Assembly (NCBI GenBank): GCA_021604005.1 | Contig: BQIV01000006.1 | Coordinates: forward strand, 1-64,000 | DNA length: 64,000 nt | Source: Nitrospirales bacterium | GTDB lineage: Bacteria; Nitrospirota; Nitrospiria; Nitrospirales; UBA8639 | Direction: 5' to 3' | In this document: positions 16,620-25,798 of the stretch, one piece after another | Position numbering within the stretch: position 1 is the first letter of the stretch | Layout of the letters: each line of letters starts with the position of its first letter | Notes under the pieces: generated by a model | Told to the model about the DNA's origin: nothing | Database searches by the model: none | Seen by the model: the letters and a program-made list of their open reading frames with translations, nothing else | Made by a program: the position numbers and the translations under genes

Positions 16620-19588
16620 ACGAGGATCTCCACATCCACGGTCACATCGGCAATACTGTCAAGAACCGCGACCTGCTCTTCGGTAGGAAACAATGCCACG
16701 AGCTTCCCATCTATCCGGGCCTCACGTAAGGGAACGGTGGTGCTGGACTTTTTTGAAAAATCGGTTACGGTTGCCGAGGAGACTCCTTCGATTCGTTCCA
16801 TCGCAGCCAAAATTTCCGCGACATACATCGGTTGGCCCAGTGCGCGATTGAATAAGGCAAATTCGTTCGCCAGCCCGGCTTCCACAACGGCTTTGACGTC
16901 AGATTTTTCATAGCGGCTCGTATCGACATAAATTTTTACATGCATATGCATGTCGAGACTCTGATAATTGGAGATGGTCACGCGAGTATTGGGCAAGGCC
17001 CGAGTTACAATAAAATCTAACAGGTCATTTTCAAGTGTCGGCCCAACTTCTCCGCCATTTGCCGGGACGATGACAATATCGACTTGATTGATCGCGCCGG
17101 CGCGTATGATTTCTCGTGCCTTGGCTTGCCATACGCTAGAATGACGTTTGCATAGTCGCTCGAAATCAATTAACGATACAGCCCGACCATTGGCAGCCAA
17201 ATGCGAAGGCGCATTGTCACGAATATCGGACACGGGCTCACGACTCGCCCCTCCAGATGTAATAAAAGGTTGGACGATTCCCGTGACGAAACGGTTTTTC
17301 TTCATCGGTTTGGTCATACTCCATGACGGTACACCGGTCCCTTTCGCTCCAACGCCGACACGATGCCGTGTTACTGAAAGATTGTTGCTGCCGGTGGGGA
17401 GGCGTCGACGAAAGTGAATCTGTAGTGTATCGTCTTCATTTAACGTCACTGACCAGGCATCATTTCCTTCGGCGGTGGGATCGCCGATATCCCGAAACTC
17501 CCATTTGATTCCATCAACCGTGACATCCAGGTCCGGTGCCACCCCCGTTGAAGCCGTGTTCGACGGAATAAAACTCACCTCCGTTATCTTGAACTGAAAA
17601 TTTTGTCGGTCTTTTTCAGCATCGCCGGATCCAAGGACTTTCGGATCTTTGGTCTCACCATGAGAGATATCCACCGTGTTTAAATAGAATTTCGTCCAGC
17701 CGGCCTTCCAGTCGGAAACGTCCTCCTCGATTTCCATAGTGATTTTCAGAATAGTATTGGTAGAGCCAATTTCTTCCACTGAAGTTAAAACGGCAAGTGC
17801 CGATTTCGGAGGCTCATCCTTGTCAAAAATCGCTATGACCTTCTCTCCGGCCTTCACCAGATTTCTCGCTTCGGCCGACAGACCTTCTAGTTCTGCAACT
17901 CCCCCCACTATCGGGGCATTCTGGTCTCGATTGTAATTTATTGGACGTAATGTCCGGGTCGTGGGACCAAAAAATTCAGTTTTGTCAGGATCCGCCGGTG
18001 GATTATCATGAAACTCAATGTAGTAGACGTCGGCTTCTTGGCGAATCGTTGATACTCTGAGAGGCGTCAAATTGCTGGTCCCTATCGGTCGTGCCACATA
18101 CCAGACTCCTTGTTCAAGAGATTTTGGAGGCGACCCTTCAAAGCGGACCGTTCTTTCTGGTTCTTTCTTGCCAAATGAGGGAGTTTTCACAACTCTGCCG
18201 GTTGCACTTCGTCCAGTGGACTTAGCATACGCAAAACCCGAAACATTCTCCGGTTGAGAATGCATTTGAGCAATAACGAATTTGTTGTCATCGTCATCAG
18301 TAAACTCTCGAGGACCATCTGCATCTTTTTGTACAACCCCTCCGGAGGCACTTATATAGTAAAGAGTTAAGATTTCGTGGTCAGTTTCTAGCTTTCCCTT
18401 TTCGTCGACCGCATAGGGGGTATAGGCTTGGACATTGACTGCACCCGAAAACTCATGTTCCGTCTCAAGGGTTAAGAGTCCCTTCTCCGATGAAAGAACC
18501 ACGGCCTCTGTGGTCACACCCAAACCGTTTTTCGTAGGAGTTACCTTCACAATCGATCCTGGTGAATAGTTTGCCGCATCGGGAATTTTAATGACGATTT
18601 GCTTATCGGTGGTGTTTGGTAAACCAAGCTGAACGCCGTCAGGTTCGGTCAAGAGAAGGGCATTTCCCGTATTCACAGAAAATCCTGTTACTGGATCTGG
18701 TTGGAGATCGTTAAAAGTCAAAGTGGCGTGTTCGAACTGGTCATCCCGCTCGATTTTTTTCAACGAAGTGGCAAAACTCTGAGGGATTTTTATGTCCTGC
18801 GTGATGATCGCCAGATCGCCTTGCGCGAGTTCAGCCTCTTCCGGAACGATCCAAGTCGACTCTTTCGTGAAAACGAGCTGCGATGTGTTGTAGTTCCAGC
18901 CCTTCGTTCTTGCACCACTGAGTTCTGGATGTACCAAGACGGGCTTGAGGGTTTCGAAAATCAGTGGAGCTCCACCTTCAGGTGGGGCGAATTTCATGGC
19001 CAGTCCGCGAGCAATTTCAATCACACCTTTGTCCGGCTCCAGTTCAAGCGCAATGGTCGTGGTGGCCGAGGCTGGAGGTGTTGGTTGGTAATTGACCATC
19101 GCCGCAAGTTTTCGAAGGTTATCCCACTGAGTGGCCGTGCGTAGATACCCTTCATTGGCATACGCATCGAGATGACCGAGAGCAATGTGAACGGCTCGGG
19201 CGAATGCCCGCATCGTTTCCCATGCATAATCAGGTGACTGACGCCGATATTGTTCCAGAAGACGTTGATTGCGTTTGCCGGCGGTTTCGACATCAACCGG
19301 AAATGGCGTGAAGAGATCTTTCCACACACTACTCGCCTCGAACTCCACGGCACTGGTCGTTAGTTGGCGTTCAACGGGAGGTTTCATGAATAGATCACGC
19401 CACTTTTCAGGAGTTCGATCCGCTGGGTTGAGACCCCGTCCATACAGACCCAGCATGACGATTCGTAATTCTTCCAACCACACGGAAGCATCACCGTCGA
19501 CATACTCGAAATGCGATAGTCCGGCACGATTCCACCGGGTTAAATCAAATCGGTATTCTTCTCGTCCTTTAGGTGCTTGCAGGTTCAT
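16616..19588 (-). CDS. J-type baseplate wedge protein (Pvc12/gp47-like)
   Basis: 990 residues. The N-terminus binds the baseplate (EEYRFDLTRWNRAGLSHFEYVDGDAS), and the C-terminal third is the baseplate J/gp47 region (DIRDNAPSHLAANGRAVSLIDFERL, then IVPANGGEVGPTLENDLLDFI and MERIEGVSSATVTDFSK). The long middle section is beta-rich and repetitive. In PVC/Afp particles, Pvc11 and Pvc12 form the wedges that close around the hub and trigger sheath contraction. It overlaps the upstream J-type gene and the downstream gpI gene by 4 bp each. Length is typical of the longer member of the pair. Good confidence from family pattern and position. Confidence 0.85.
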   Translation of the reverse strand: MNLQAPKGREEYRFDLTRWNRAGLSHFEYVDGDASVWLEELRIVMLGLYGRGLNPADRTPEKWRDLFMKPPVERQLTTSAVEFEASSVWKDLFTPFPVDVETAGKRNQRLLEQYRRQSPDYAWETMRAFARAVHIALGHLDAYANEGYLRTATQWDNLRKLAAMVNYQPTPPASATTTIALELEPDKGVIEIARGLAMKFAPPEGGAPLIFETLKPVLVHPELSGARTKGWNYNTSQLVFTKESTWIVPEEAELAQGDLAIITQDIKIPQSFATSLKKIERDDQFEHATLTFNDLQPDPVTGFSVNTGNALLLTEPDGVQLGLPNTTDKQIVIKIPDAANYSPGSIVKVTPTKNGLGVTTEAVVLSSEKGLLTLETEHEFSGAVNVQAYTPYAVDEKGKLETDHEILTLYYISASGGVVQKDADGPREFTDDDDNKFVIAQMHSQPENVSGFAYAKSTGRSATGRVVKTPSFGKKEPERTVRFEGSPPKSLEQGVWYVARPIGTSNLTPLRVSTIRQEADVYYIEFHDNPPADPDKTEFFGPTTRTLRPINYNRDQNAPIVGGVAELEGLSAEARNLVKAGEKVIAIFDKDEPPKSALAVLTSVEEIGSTNTILKITMEIEEDVSDWKAGWTKFYLNTVDISHGETKDPKVLGSGDAEKDRQNFQFKITEVSFIPSNTASTGVAPDLDVTVDGIKWEFRDIGDPTAEGNDAWSVTLNEDDTLQIHFRRRLPTGSNNLSVTRHRVGVGAKGTGVPSWSMTKPMKKNRFVTGIVQPFITSGGASREPVSDIRDNAPSHLAANGRAVSLIDFERLCKRHSSVWQAKAREIIRAGAINQVDIVIVPANGGEVGPTLENDLLDFIVTRALPNTRVTISNYQSLDMHMHVKIYVDTSRYEKSDVKAVVEAGLANEFALFNRALGQPMYVAEILAAMERIEGVSSATVTDFSKKSSTTVPLREARIDGKLVALFPTEEQVAVLDSIADVTVDVEILV

Positions 19589-20799
19589 GTAACCTCTCCA
19601 GCATTAACCGTAATACGGTACGTTCCGTTACTTGGGTCGGTAGGATCGTTCTCACAGAGAACAAATTCCTCATCCGCGATTTCGATGACTCCCGTGGTCG
19701 TGCGATCAGGATAGGCGCCGACTCGTTTGAAGCGATTGAGGCAGGCGACCTCCACGCCTTCCACTGCCATCGCTGCTTCGATAATGTCGGAAACAAAGAG
19801 ATCTTCACCAAATCCGAGCCTTCCAGGTTCAAAAAATCCACCTTCATCAGCTGTAAAGACTTGATTGAGGGCTTGCTTGAGCTCCGAACGGAAATAGCCT
19901 TTTTTCACCCTGACTGAGAGTGCAAGCGTAATCGGTGCCGCTTTCGCGGTTTCTAAGAAAACCTCTGATCCGACCATCCGATTCTGTTCGATCATTGCGC
20001 GTAGAAGACGACGGGCAGTCAATTTTTCGTTGACTGGTGGTAACGCAAGTCGCTCAATTCTGTGATACTCGACAATTTTGTTCCACAGATCTTTGTCTAC
20101 TTCGCTGGGGATTCCATTTATTGGCGCACCTCCAATGTGCAATGGATCATCCAAGGCTTTATTTTTTTCGAGGAGTGTGGCCACGAGGATGGTGTACCAC
20201 GCACCGGACCACACTAACCTTGCTCGTGTGCGCGCAACCAGTGGGTGTTCTTCGATCAAAGTTTCATGATCAGCGAGAGTGACCATCCGTCGAACTTCAC
20301 CAGTGAGTCGGGGGCCTTCCTGTCGAGCAGTCTCCATTGCTGCAGGGTTGAGTCGCCAGTACCGTTCCAGTTTTTGATTGTCGTTCTCAGCAATCCCTCC
20401 CGGCGCTGGAGGCAGACTTTGAAGAATTGCCGGATCGGTACGCTGCGCAGCATCATAGCCAATCAGTTTCAACAGACGTCGTACCGATTGGGGACGGCGG
20501 GCAGTTTCAAGGTATCGCTCCGCCTGTACAGCATCGAGGGCATGGGAGGTGCGATCGAGGGCGGCAGCCAGCAATTCCACAATGACCACTTCCATATCCG
20601 CCGGGGTCCAGCGACGCCGGTCCGGGAAGCGGTGGGCCAACTCCTGCATCATGAATAGACGGAAACTGTCATAGTCCCGGGAATTCCAGTCAAAGTCGTT
20701 GGCCACGTCGGGAATAGGTATTGGCAATACCGCAACACGTTCCCCGCAATCGGGACACCCGCCTTGGAATTCAAGGGTTGGCTCACTTAGTTCTGCCAT
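19585..20799 (-). CDS. J-type baseplate protein (Pvc11-like)
   Basis: 404 residues. It starts with a CPDCGERV knuckle, then DFDWNSRDYDSFRLFMMQEL and DMEVVIVELLAAALDRTSH, a sequence opening I associate with Pvc11-type baseplate proteins of injection systems. The C-terminal part (LTLALSVRVKKGYFRSEL-like region and GFGEDLFVSDIIEAAMAVEGV) resembles the gp6/J C-terminal domain that contacts neighbouring wedges. It follows gp25 by 24 bp and overlaps the larger J protein by 4 bp. It is shorter than many Pvc11 proteins, but nothing looks truncated. Confidence 0.82.
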   Translation of the reverse strand: MAELSEPTLEFQGGCPDCGERVAVLPIPIPDVANDFDWNSRDYDSFRLFMMQELAHRFPDRRRWTPADMEVVIVELLAAALDRTSHALDAVQAERYLETARRPQSVRRLLKLIGYDAAQRTDPAILQSLPPAPGGIAENDNQKLERYWRLNPAAMETARQEGPRLTGEVRRMVTLADHETLIEEHPLVARTRARLVWSGAWYTILVATLLEKNKALDDPLHIGGAPINGIPSEVDKDLWNKIVEYHRIERLALPPVNEKLTARRLLRAMIEQNRMVGSEVFLETAKAAPITLALSVRVKKGYFRSELKQALNQVFTADEGGFFEPGRLGFGEDLFVSDIIEAAMAVEGVEVACLNRFKRVGAYPDRTTTGVIEIADEEFVLCENDPTDPSNGTYRITVNAGEVT

Positions 20800-20823
20800 A
20801 ACGTTGTCACCATAGTTTGGGAG

Positions 20824-21222
20824 TTACACAGTAAATTCATGACTTTCTTTCTTTTGTAGTGCAGCCAGGACATAGGTAATTCTCACCAGCAGTTGCTCGG
20901 GTCGGTCTTTTGGTGCACCAACCTCGACCTGTAACGTTTTGGGATCGACTTCTCCTGCGAGCGATTCGGCCAATGAGCCGTGCAGTCGGCTCCGCACTTG
21001 CTCCCAAAGCGGAATGGCATTGGGTTCAAAGACGTGTTGGCGGGCTCCAAAACCGAATTCCGGCCGAAACACACGCTCGCCAGGACTGGTAAACAGGACT
21101 TGCATGATTTGTTCGCGGATATGTTCCTCTCGTGTTGAGGTTTCCGATCCCCTCTCGGTGATTCGAAACGGGAAAGACATATAAGGTATGCGCGGAAGGC
21201 GCGATTCAAGTGCGTTGCTCAT
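20824..21222 (-). CDS. gp25/GPW-like baseplate wedge protein (Pvc9-like)
   Basis: I set the start at the ATG ending at 21222, which overlaps the stop of the preceding gene as ATGA. A longer frame to 21303 would run into that gene. The product is 132 residues. It has the gp25 hallmark (REQIMQVLFTSPGERVFRPE, FGFGARQHVFEPN, EQVRSRLHGSLAESLA), in which the ExR-type core nucleates sheath assembly on the baseplate. The length is standard. Position between the spike and the J-type proteins is the conserved order for contractile systems. Confidence 0.88.
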   Translation of the reverse strand: MSNALESRLPRIPYMSFPFRITERGSETSTREEHIREQIMQVLFTSPGERVFRPEFGFGARQHVFEPNAIPLWEQVRSRLHGSLAESLAGEVDPKTLQVEVGAPKDRPEQLLVRITYVLAALQKKESHEFTV

Positions 21223-22055
21223 AGTGCTGTCGTTTTCGTTGTAAGGACTGCCGGGCTTAATGGTGGAACCGGTGGACCTGAAGGAGCCCCAGGTGCCGTG
21301 CAAACATGCGTATGTGTGTTGAAGCTCGCGAGAAACGTGGTGCCTTTGATTAACGGTTCCCCGCCCGATCCCCCAACCGCAACAGCTGCGCCTTCTATGG
21401 TCACGGTCGCCGGAGCCTTGATGTTGATGCCGCCAGACGTCGTGGCGATTTCATTGCCGGATGAATCCTTGCATGTAATCCCGGAGGAGGACATGACCAT
21501 AGAATTGCCATTGGCGTCTTCGATCTTGATCTCATTGGATGAGGCATCGAGCGTAACCGTGGCGCCGCCTGAATCGGTCAATGCCAAAGAACCGTTGGGA
21601 TCCATTTCGAGTACAGCTTCAGCCGAGCTTTTGAGTGTGATCTTTTCGTCACCTTCGACATCTTCAAACACCAAAACATGACCGCTTTCGGTTTTCATGA
21701 CCTTTGCAGTTGGTTCCGTGTTTCCCGTGAATTCTTCAGGAACTTCGTCTGTCGTGCGCCAGAAAGCACCTGTCCACAGAGGTGAAGAGATATCACCTTC
21801 CATAAATTCAGCGACTACTTGTGAACCGACTGGTGGAACAGCGATGACCCCAAACCCTTGTCCCCCCCCATAGGCAAAACACGGTAACGCCCAATCGCTG
21901 ATCGTCTTACTAAGAACACTTGGGATCGTCAGTTTGCACCGGCCTCGTGTTTCGGGGTCCTGATTATCGGCAATAAAGGCGCGATACTTTCCGTAGTATC
22001 GGTTTTGTTGTTGCCGGATAGTTTTCTCGATAGCGGTAAATTCGTCCATTCTCAT
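21219..22055 (-). CDS. gpV/gp5-like spike protein (Pvc8 C-terminal part)
   Basis: 278 residues. The N-terminal OB-fold region (RYYGKYRAFIADNQDPETRG, GRCKLTIPSV, ALPCFAYGGGQGFGVIAVPP, GSQVVAEFMEGDISSPLW) is the gpV/VgrG-type domain. Residues 120-230 are short Gly/Ser/Asp/Asn beta repeats (VTLDASSNEIKIEDANGNSM) typical of a triple-stranded spike helix. The last 50 residues are Pro/Thr-rich (THTHVCTAPGAPSGPPVPP). No separate PAAR tip gene is seen in the locus, so the tip may be formed here. In PVC the hub and spike parts are one protein (Pvc8); here the hub part is the preceding gene. Confidence 0.85.
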   Translation of the reverse strand: MRMDEFTAIEKTIRQQQNRYYGKYRAFIADNQDPETRGRCKLTIPSVLSKTISDWALPCFAYGGGQGFGVIAVPPVGSQVVAEFMEGDISSPLWTGAFWRTTDEVPEEFTGNTEPTAKVMKTESGHVLVFEDVEGDEKITLKSSAEAVLEMDPNGSLALTDSGGATVTLDASSNEIKIEDANGNSMVMSSSGITCKDSSGNEIATTSGGINIKAPATVTIEGAAVAVGGSGGEPLIKGTTFLASFNTHTHVCTAPGAPSGPPVPPLSPAVLTTKTTAL

Positions 22056-22060
22056 TCCAT

Positions 22061-23227
22061 TCAGAATAAAGAGGAAATGGCTGACGTAGCCGCAGAAAGT
22101 GGCCCTGAAACACTGTCTGTTTCACCCACGGCATTACGCATGAGTTCGAATTGCTGACGATATCCCTCAGGTGTAAAGTTGTGTACCACTTTATCCACAA
22201 AATAGAGCCCTCCATACCGCTCCCCGGTCCCATCGATCGGAACAGTTTTGCCGGCTTTCAGTACATGTCCGTATAAAGAGCCATCCAGTTCGCCGATCGC
22301 ACGGATCCTGAAACTGTTTTCATTGACGAGTGCCTGGGCGCGTGCTCGCAGTTCTTCCTCGGTTTCATCTCCTTCTCGTGTCACCCGCCACACAGAAGGG
22401 GTACCCAGTTCAGCTCCTTCTTCTGCAACCCTCGTCCGTCCCAGAACGGCAACATCCGGCGAAACGGTTTCGCTCGTTGTTTCCGCCCCTTCTTCCTGTG
22501 GAGCATGATCAAACATGACTTCATCCGGTCGCTGACCATCGTCAGTAATCTCAAGATTCAAACAGTTAGTTGATTTACCGGCATAGACCAGGATTGGTGC
22601 CTGCGCTTCACCGTCTAAACGCTTTGGCCCGAAGTAAACTTGACCTTCAGAGAAGATCAAATCATAACCGTTGGCCATGGCGCGTTCCCTGATGAAAACG
22701 ATGGGAGTCGCGTCTTGCGATAGCGCACGGCTTGACTGACCTTGGCCAGAGGCCGAATCTACCGATAGGTTTAGTGGGGCAATCAGTTGGGTGAGGATGT
22801 CAAGATCACTCATCGGAGCATCTTCGCCCCAGATCGTACGCATTTGCTCACGGTCCAATGCCGCACTCTCATCCTGGACCATAAGCTCAAGGGTGGTCTC
22901 TCCGCCTGAATTGGGATAGGAGGGTTTTGGCTGTATGATGTAACCGCGAAAAAATTCTTCGATATGGGTTTGGAAATCGGCCGAAATGCGGATCGGTGCC
23001 CATCGGGTGAACAAGCCTGAATCTGCAGCCATCCATTGCCCATCTTCTCTTCGACGATCCTCAATCACAATGGAGCCGGTGGCTGCTTCCTCGCGACTTG
23101 TCGTGATTTCCACCACAGTCACCAGATTGGCGAGATCACCGATATCCGTATAGTTCTCCCCCACTTCGATCAAGCAGCTGGCTGGTTGAGTAAACCCCGG
23201 GTCAAGAAGTCCGGACAGTGAAATCAT
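22061..23227 (-). CDS. gpD/gp27-like hub protein (Pvc8 N-terminal part)
   Basis: 388 residues with the late-control D/gp27 pattern: two beta domains (IEVGENYTDIGDLANLVTVVE, TRWAPIRISADFQTHIEEFF) around RGYIIQPKPSYPNSGGETTLELMVQDES. A helical section reads DLDILTQLIAPLNL, and a late segment reads GLYFVDKVVHNFTPEGYRQQFELMRN. Such trimers form the central hub that joins the tube to the spike. Its start overlaps the stop of the LysM gene by one base, and the spike gene follows after 5 bp. Confidence comes from the domain pattern and the perfect context. Confidence 0.85.
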   Translation of the reverse strand: MISLSGLLDPGFTQPASCLIEVGENYTDIGDLANLVTVVEITTSREEAATGSIVIEDRRREDGQWMAADSGLFTRWAPIRISADFQTHIEEFFRGYIIQPKPSYPNSGGETTLELMVQDESAALDREQMRTIWGEDAPMSDLDILTQLIAPLNLSVDSASGQGQSSRALSQDATPIVFIRERAMANGYDLIFSEGQVYFGPKRLDGEAQAPILVYAGKSTNCLNLEITDDGQRPDEVMFDHAPQEEGAETTSETVSPDVAVLGRTRVAEEGAELGTPSVWRVTREGDETEEELRARAQALVNENSFRIRAIGELDGSLYGHVLKAGKTVPIDGTGERYGGLYFVDKVVHNFTPEGYRQQFELMRNAVGETDSVSGPLSAATSAISSLF

Positions 23228-23553
23228 CAGCGAGCCTCCTTCCGTCGAGGAATGAGGATGACATGGCCTATTCGTTCACGGCCGTTTTCTTCGATCGGTT
23301 CGGGTGTAAACAGCAGGTCTTCGGGAAACAGGACATCGGGATTCGTTTCGACAATTCTTCGCCAGTCTCGGCTTTCCGCATAGTAATGATGGGCAATGCT
23401 GTCAAGACGTTCCTTTAATGACACGATATGTTCAAGCACCGGTTCCGGCTTATTCAGGGGCCGTGCTCTCAAACCGTCAAAGACCGTTTGGCCTTTGTCG
23501 TTCGGACTAAAGCGAGGAATATTTTCGTAGTAGGAACCTTTAAAAAAAGCCAT
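23227..23553 (-). CDS. small LysM-domain baseplate protein (Pvc7 C-terminal/gp53-like part)
   Basis: 108 residues. A single LysM-like domain occupies the second half (VSLKERLDSIAHHYYAESRD, WRRIVETNPDVLFPEDLL). The N-terminus is Tyr/Pro-rich (FFKGSYYENIPRF). In phage and injection-system baseplates, LysM domains of gp53/Pvc7 clamp the hub to the wedges and do not bind peptidoglycan. It is preceded after 11 bp by the gene that resembles the other half of Pvc7, so Pvc7 seems split in two here. Confidence 0.78.
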   Translation of the reverse strand: MAFFKGSYYENIPRFSPNDKGQTVFDGLRARPLNKPEPVLEHIVSLKERLDSIAHHYYAESRDWRRIVETNPDVLFPEDLLFTPEPIEENGRERIGHVILIPRRKEAR

Positions 23554-23564
23554 GGTGATTTCCT

Positions 23565-24188
23565 TTAAAATCCAGTCACGGCATTAAGCGCCGTCATGGT
23601 CGTTTGCCGGATTTTTTCGGCCATGAAAAATGGGTTATTGGATTCGATCACCTGCATGGTCAACGTCATTTCAGCACGATAGGGAGAAAGATTGGGTAAG
23701 TGGAGCGTCTCATTCTGACTGACGCCGGTCAAAAAGACCGGGAGGAATTGCACGCCCCACGCAAAGATCAGAACGGAGGCGGATTCTTGTCGTTCGAAAG
23801 CTCGCGACCCGCCACCTCCTAGACTCGACAAAACTTGTAGGCCTCCTGGCCCTTGAACCTTTGGTTCGACCATTGAACGCAACGTATCGATTTGGGGTTG
23901 AACCCCGAACTGTCCGGCAATTGCATCCCCTTCGTTCATCTGTTCCGTCGCGTCGAGCAAAATCGTCACGCTGATTTGCTCACCCTGCAGTTCCACCCCT
24001 TGAGAAACCCGAGGCGTCTCCAGCGGTGTGAGAAAATCAAAACCAAGTCGTGCTCCTGGTGCGTTGCCGGTTTTGATGGTCACGGTACGAGACCGAGATA
24101 TTGTTTGTGGATTAAAGTCAAAGATTAACCCCAGTGGTGGTAATGAGAGACCGTACTCAAATAATATGCCTTTGCTTGCGAGCGACAT
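23565..24188 (-). CDS. hub/tube adaptor protein (Pvc7 N-terminal-like)
   Basis: 207 residues beginning with a beta-rich segment (FEYGLSLPPLGLIFDFNPQT) and TPLETPRVSQGVELQGEQIS, then a helical section and a closing beta part (RAEMTLTMQVIESNNPF). This is the pattern of the tube-initiator or hub-adaptor proteins found just before the LysM protein in eCIS loci. Members connect the inner tube to the gpD hub. The gene starts 3 bp after the 76-residue gene. Structural role is inferred mainly from context and likeness to tube-type beta barrels. Confidence 0.72.
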   Translation of the reverse strand: MSLASKGILFEYGLSLPPLGLIFDFNPQTISRSRTVTIKTGNAPGARLGFDFLTPLETPRVSQGVELQGEQISVTILLDATEQMNEGDAIAGQFGVQPQIDTLRSMVEPKVQGPGGLQVLSSLGGGGSRAFERQESASVLIFAWGVQFLPVFLTGVSQNETLHLPNLSPYRAEMTLTMQVIESNNPFFMAEKIRQTTMTALNAVTGF

Positions 24189-24191
24189 GAC

Positions 24192-24422
24192 TTAGTCCTC
24201 TGTCTTTCGTGTTTGTGGAAGCCGACGGATTTCTCGGAAGACCCGCTGTGAGATGAACGTAGCGGGCTCGCCTTGTCCCGGGATCTGCACGGACATTGAG
24301 CGTTCTTGACTTTTCGATTGGTGTAATGCTCTGCCGACCGCTTCTGCGATTGTACGTGCATCATTCTGAGCAGAAGGCGACATCCGGGCAGGGAGTATGA
24401 GACGCATACGTTTAATATTCAT
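24192..24422 (-). CDS. small conserved eCIS-locus protein
   Basis: 76 residues, basic, beginning MNIKRMRLILPARMSPSAQ and continuing DARTIAEAVGRAL. The start overlaps the ATPase stop by 4 bp and the next gene follows 3 bp later, so it is clearly part of the operon. Similar short proteins with an RL.LPA....A..IA.AV..AL pattern occur beside Pvc15-like ATPases in other loci as far as I recall; their role is unknown. There is no membrane segment or signal peptide. Confidence 0.65.
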   Translation of the reverse strand: MNIKRMRLILPARMSPSAQNDARTIAEAVGRALHQSKSQERSMSVQIPGQGEPATFISQRVFREIRRLPQTRKTED

Positions 24423-25798
24423 GCGGTTTCCTCTAGATATGCTGCAAGGGGTCCAAGTTCTGAGTGACGCACTTGCCTGTTGTCTTTATTGAGTTCTGCC
24501 CAGACTGATCTGGCGATATGTCGACCAGAAATCGCATCGCCGTCAGCCCGTGCCAGAATCGAGGCAAAGAACGCGGCATTGTGGATCGCTCCGCCGGAGA
24601 GCCGTACTGCACTGGCGATAGCACCGGTATGGACCTCTGGACTGCGAGGGGCATTTTTCGGTAACAGCCGCTCCCACAATTTTTCACGAGCTTCGGCATC
24701 AGGAGCAGGAAAGTCGACAATCTGCTGAAACCGCCGCAAAAAAGCGGCGTCAATATTACTACGTAGATTGGTGGTCAGAATGACTGGACCGGCATGATGC
24801 TCGAAGCGGGAAAGCATATGGGATACTTCAAGATTGGCGTAGCGATCGCGCGCATCGGTTACCTCTCCGCGTTTTCCCAATAATCCGTCCGCTTCGTCGA
24901 TTTGTAAAATGGCTTGCCGTCCATCAAGGGCATCGAGAAGCGCATTGAGATTTTGTTCGGTCTCACCAACATATTTTGACATGATACGACCGAGATCGAG
25001 GGTATAGAGTGACCAGTGCTCTCCTGAAGTTTCTGATAAATGTGACGCGATCACTTTCGCAGCAAAACTTTTCCCTGAGCCTGAGGGTCCGCAGAACAAC
25101 GCTAATGGACCTCCAATCGGTCGTGTCTGCCAGTCGTGAATGACCGAATCACGATAGCGTATCCAAGAGGCATACTCCTTTAAGGAAGCGATGGAGGAGT
25201 CTGGCAACACTAAATCATCCCAATTGGACTCTCCGGTGACCAGGTGGGCTCCCGGTGGTGGAGAAAGATCTGTTGCTCGACCAAGAAGAACTCTCGCGAC
25301 CATTGGTGCAGTTGTAATCTTTTGATAGGCGCCTTTGCCTGTAATCTTGATGAGGCCCGAAGAACAGAGGGGAGCCACCGGTTCTAAACGATCATAGAGT
25401 GAGGCAACTTCGTGACCATCATCCAACATAAGGAGTTCTTGGAGTAACGCTAAACTCGGATGAGGGTCGGGGATTTGCGGTTGCAGTGATTGAATGCGTG
25501 GGGCAAAGGATGGCCGGGCATCCGAGGCCAATGCCAGCGCTAAAATATCAAGATCCAGATGGACAAACGACTGTAAAAACGATTCAGAAACCAGTTCTTT
25601 GAGGGATGACCATGCACCTGTCTTACGGGCTTCAGTGACAGCCTGTGAGGTTTCCTGAAACTCTGCAGAAAATTTCTCTCCAAGATTATGACCGGTTCGA
25701 TAGGCTTCGGCCATGGACAACAACAGGGCGATGCGAGACCATTCTGCGTCAAACATGGTTCTATCGACTGTACCTTTTGTTGCGAAGCCGTTCCTCAT
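24419..25798 (-). CDS. AAA+ ATPase of the injection system (Pvc15-like)
   Basis: 459 residues. The first 200 are an alpha-helical N-terminal domain. The AAA+ core follows, with Walker A GPSGSGKS at 237-244, Walker B AILQIDEADG at 296-305, sensor-1 ILTTNLRSNID near 340-350 and an arginine finger in FLRRF at 353-357. Pvc15-type ATPases are conserved in eCIS loci and are needed for particle assembly or payload loading; they are not part of the mature particle. The start overlaps the cap gene's stop by 4 bp (ATGA) and the end overlaps the next gene by 4 bp. All catalytic motifs are present. Confidence 0.9.
   Translation of the reverse strand: MRNGFATKGTVDRTMFDAEWSRIALLLSMAEAYRTGHNLGEKFSAEFQETSQAVTEARKTGAWSSLKELVSESFLQSFVHLDLDILALALASDARPSFAPRIQSLQPQIPDPHPSLALLQELLMLDDGHEVASLYDRLEPVAPLCSSGLIKITGKGAYQKITTAPMVARVLLGRATDLSPPPGAHLVTGESNWDDLVLPDSSIASLKEYASWIRYRDSVIHDWQTRPIGGPLALFCGPSGSGKSFAAKVIASHLSETSGEHWSLYTLDLGRIMSKYVGETEQNLNALLDALDGRQAILQIDEADGLLGKRGEVTDARDRYANLEVSHMLSRFEHHAGPVILTTNLRSNIDAAFLRRFQQIVDFPAPDAEAREKLWERLLPKNAPRSPEVHTGAIASAVRLSGGAIHNAAFFASILARADGDAISGRHIARSVWAELNKDNRQVRHSELGPLAAYLEETA

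Noticed and set aside
21223-21303. N-terminal extension of the gp25 frame
   Set aside because: It lies inside the spike gene; the ATG at 21222 overlaps the spike stop in the usual coupled way.
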